From NCBI GenBank assembly GCA_038062295.1, contig JBBTXL010000010.1, positions 1 through 46,490 on the forward strand: a stretch of DNA of 46,490 nt, read 5' to 3'. Under the pieces are notes generated by a model. That model was not told the DNA's origin. It made no database searches and saw only the letters and a list, made by a program, of their open reading frames with translations. Positions 45,379 to 46,490 of this stretch are shown piece by piece; positions within the stretch are counted from its first letter, which is position 1; every line of letters starts with the position of its first letter. This stretch comes from JBBTXL01 sp038062295 (GTDB lineage: Bacteria; Patescibacteriota; Minisyncoccia; GWC2-36-17; WO2-46-25). Made by a program: the position numbers and the translations under genes.

Positions 45379-46490
45379 CTATCCGACCGCCCCTTCCATT
45401 TCCATCTGGATCAGGCGTTCCAGTTCAATGGCGTAGTCAGGTGGGAGTAAGTGTGCAAACGGGTCAAAAAAGCCCGCAACCACAAGGGATGCCGCTTCCG
45501 TTTCGCTCATACCGCGGGAGCGCAGGTAGAATAATTCCCGCTCGCTGATCTTTGAAACATGCGCTTCATGCTCTGTGCGAACGTCGCGCTCGGCGACTTT
45601 GATGGTTGGGTAGGTATCGGAACGCGAATGCGACCCAAGCATCAGCGCATCACAGCGGACGGTGATCCGGGCGTTGACCGCGCCTTTCACAACCTGTGCC
45701 AGTCCGCGGTACGTCGTTCGGCCGCCGGAGAACGAAACCGATTTAGAAACAATGGATGATGTGGTGTCGGGCGCCATGTGGACGACTTTCGCGCCGGCGT
45801 CTTGGTGCTGTCCCTTGCCTGCCATCGCAACAGAGAGAATATTCGCTTTCGCGCCGCGTCCGGCAAGGAATACGGCCGGATATTTCATGGTGAGTTTAGA
45901 ACCGAGGTTGCCGTCTATCCATTCCACGAACGCGTTTTCTTCCGCGCGTGCGCGTTTGGTGACGAGGTTGTACACGTTGGACGACCAGTTTTGTACAGTT
46001 GTATAGCGCACGTGTGCGCCGGGGCGGGCGATGATCTCCACGACCGCCGCATGGAGCGAATCAGTAGAGTATATCGGCGCGGTACATCCTTCAATATAGT
46101 GCACAAAGCTTCCTTCGTCGGCGATGATAAGCGTGCGTTCAAATTGCCCCATGTTCTTTTGGTTGATGCGGAAGTATGCCTGGAGCGGCATATCCACTTT
46201 CACGCCCGGCGGCACATAGATAAAACTCCCGCCCGACCAGCAGGCGGAGTTGAGCGCAGCAAATTTGTTGTCGCCCGGCGGCACCACCGTTCCGAAATAG
46301 CGCCGGAACAGTTCAGGGTGTTTTACCAGTGCTGTGTCGGTATCCAGAAAAATAACACCTTGTTTTTCGAGATGTTCCTGAACACTGTGGTATATAACTT
46401 CAGAATCATATTGCGCACCAACGCCGGCAAAGAACTTACGCTCATTCTGCGGCACGCCGAGTCGGTCAAATGTTTTTTTAATGTCCGCAG
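45379..46490 (-). CDS. sufB: Fe-S assembly scaffold SufB (5' end outside window)
   Basis: The frame is open through the right edge of the window; about 370 residues are visible. DIKKTFDRLGVPQNERK, GVGAQYDSEVIYH, FIYVPPGVKVDMPLQAYFRI, HYIEGCTAPIYSTDSLHAAVVE and the C-terminal REAxxSKISxxxLFYLRSRG-type segment are SufB hallmarks; the usual cluster-related cysteine is in EGCTAP. It heads the sufB-sufD-sufS-sufU series. sufC is not in view and may lie upstream. Confidence 0.95.
   Translation of the reverse strand, partial: ADIKKTFDRLGVPQNERKFFAGVGAQYDSEVIYHSVQEHLEKQGVIFLDTDTALVKHPELFRRYFGTVVPPGDNKFAALNSACWSGGSFIYVPPGVKVDMPLQAYFRINQKNMGQFERTLIIADEGSFVHYIEGCTAPIYSTDSLHAAVVEIIARPGAHVRYTTVQNWSSNVYNLVTKRARAEENAFVEWIDGNLGSKLTMKYPAVFLAGRGAKANILSVAMAGKGQHQDAGAKVVHMAPDTTSSIVSKSVSFSGGRTTYRGLAQVVKGAVNARITVRCDALMLGSHSRSDTYPTIKVAERDVRTEHEAHVSKISERELFYLRSRGMSETEAASLVVAGFFDPFAHLLPPDYAIELERLIQMEMEGAVG

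Overview
The window looks like a metagenome-assembled scaffold (a run of 10 Ns at 15645-15654) from a Candidate Phyla Radiation/Patescibacteria bacterium, most likely a Parcubacteria-type lineage. The evidence is tightly packed genes with 4-bp ATGA overlaps, a membrane-anchored TraG/VirD4-like ATPase directly followed by a GtrA protein and a short gamma-only dnaX, an ECF sigma factor paired with a DUF5667 protein, a compact SUF operon, many tiny membrane or orphan proteins, and several apparently leaderless promoters. No rRNA or other marker allows a firmer placement; the call is inference.

Layout. (1) 1-8350, core: the end of serS, an FtsQ/POTRA protein, a convergent GT39-type glycosyltransferase, three small ORFs, the TraG-like ATPase, GtrA and dnaX. 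(2) 8330-22690, accessory: hicBA and a tRNA-Gln, then single genes of mixed composition (nucleotidyltransferase, methyltransferase, Nudix, LysE, two P-loop kinases, hydrolase, SdpI and other membrane proteins, cytidine deaminase, CsaA). They are separated by dispersed repeats, a duplicated lysE fragment and terminators. A three-gene envelope operon sits at 12564-15296. Two paralogous NYN-domain nuclease genes each have a matching small RNA gene running into their 3' end. (3) 22690-30990: purD, small hypotheticals, a T-box-like leader in front of a gamma-glutamyl ligase-like gene and a gamma-glutamylcyclotransferase, a GNAT acetyltransferase with a structured leader, a small ppGpp-hydrolase-like HD protein, a possible ncRNA, then the NAD regulator nrtR and nadA. 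(4) 31060-34960: an operon of a J-domain/pseudokinase protein, a VWA protein and a divergent PurA-like enzyme. (5) 34960-39120, minus strand: an ABC exporter with a leader peptide and attenuator, an HD phosphohydrolase, a predicted Cys-protease-fold protein and a VTT membrane protein. (6) 39230-40520: msrA, msrB and a small ORF. (7) 40550-46490, minus strand: sufB-sufD-sufS-sufU, an FAD oxidoreductase, an ECF sigma factor and a DUF5667 protein.

Two systems stand out. First, a 15-bp palindrome GTGT-N7-ACAC lies in the promoters of nrtR and nadA and twice around the promoter of the J-domain/VWA/PurA-like operon. This suggests that NrtR, an inactive Nudix sensor, places that undescribed operon in the NAD regulon. 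Second, the two NYN RNase-like genes share a convergent sRNA with identical 5' box, same promoter layout and compensatory terminator stems, an arrangement that resembles an RNA-controlled nuclease module.
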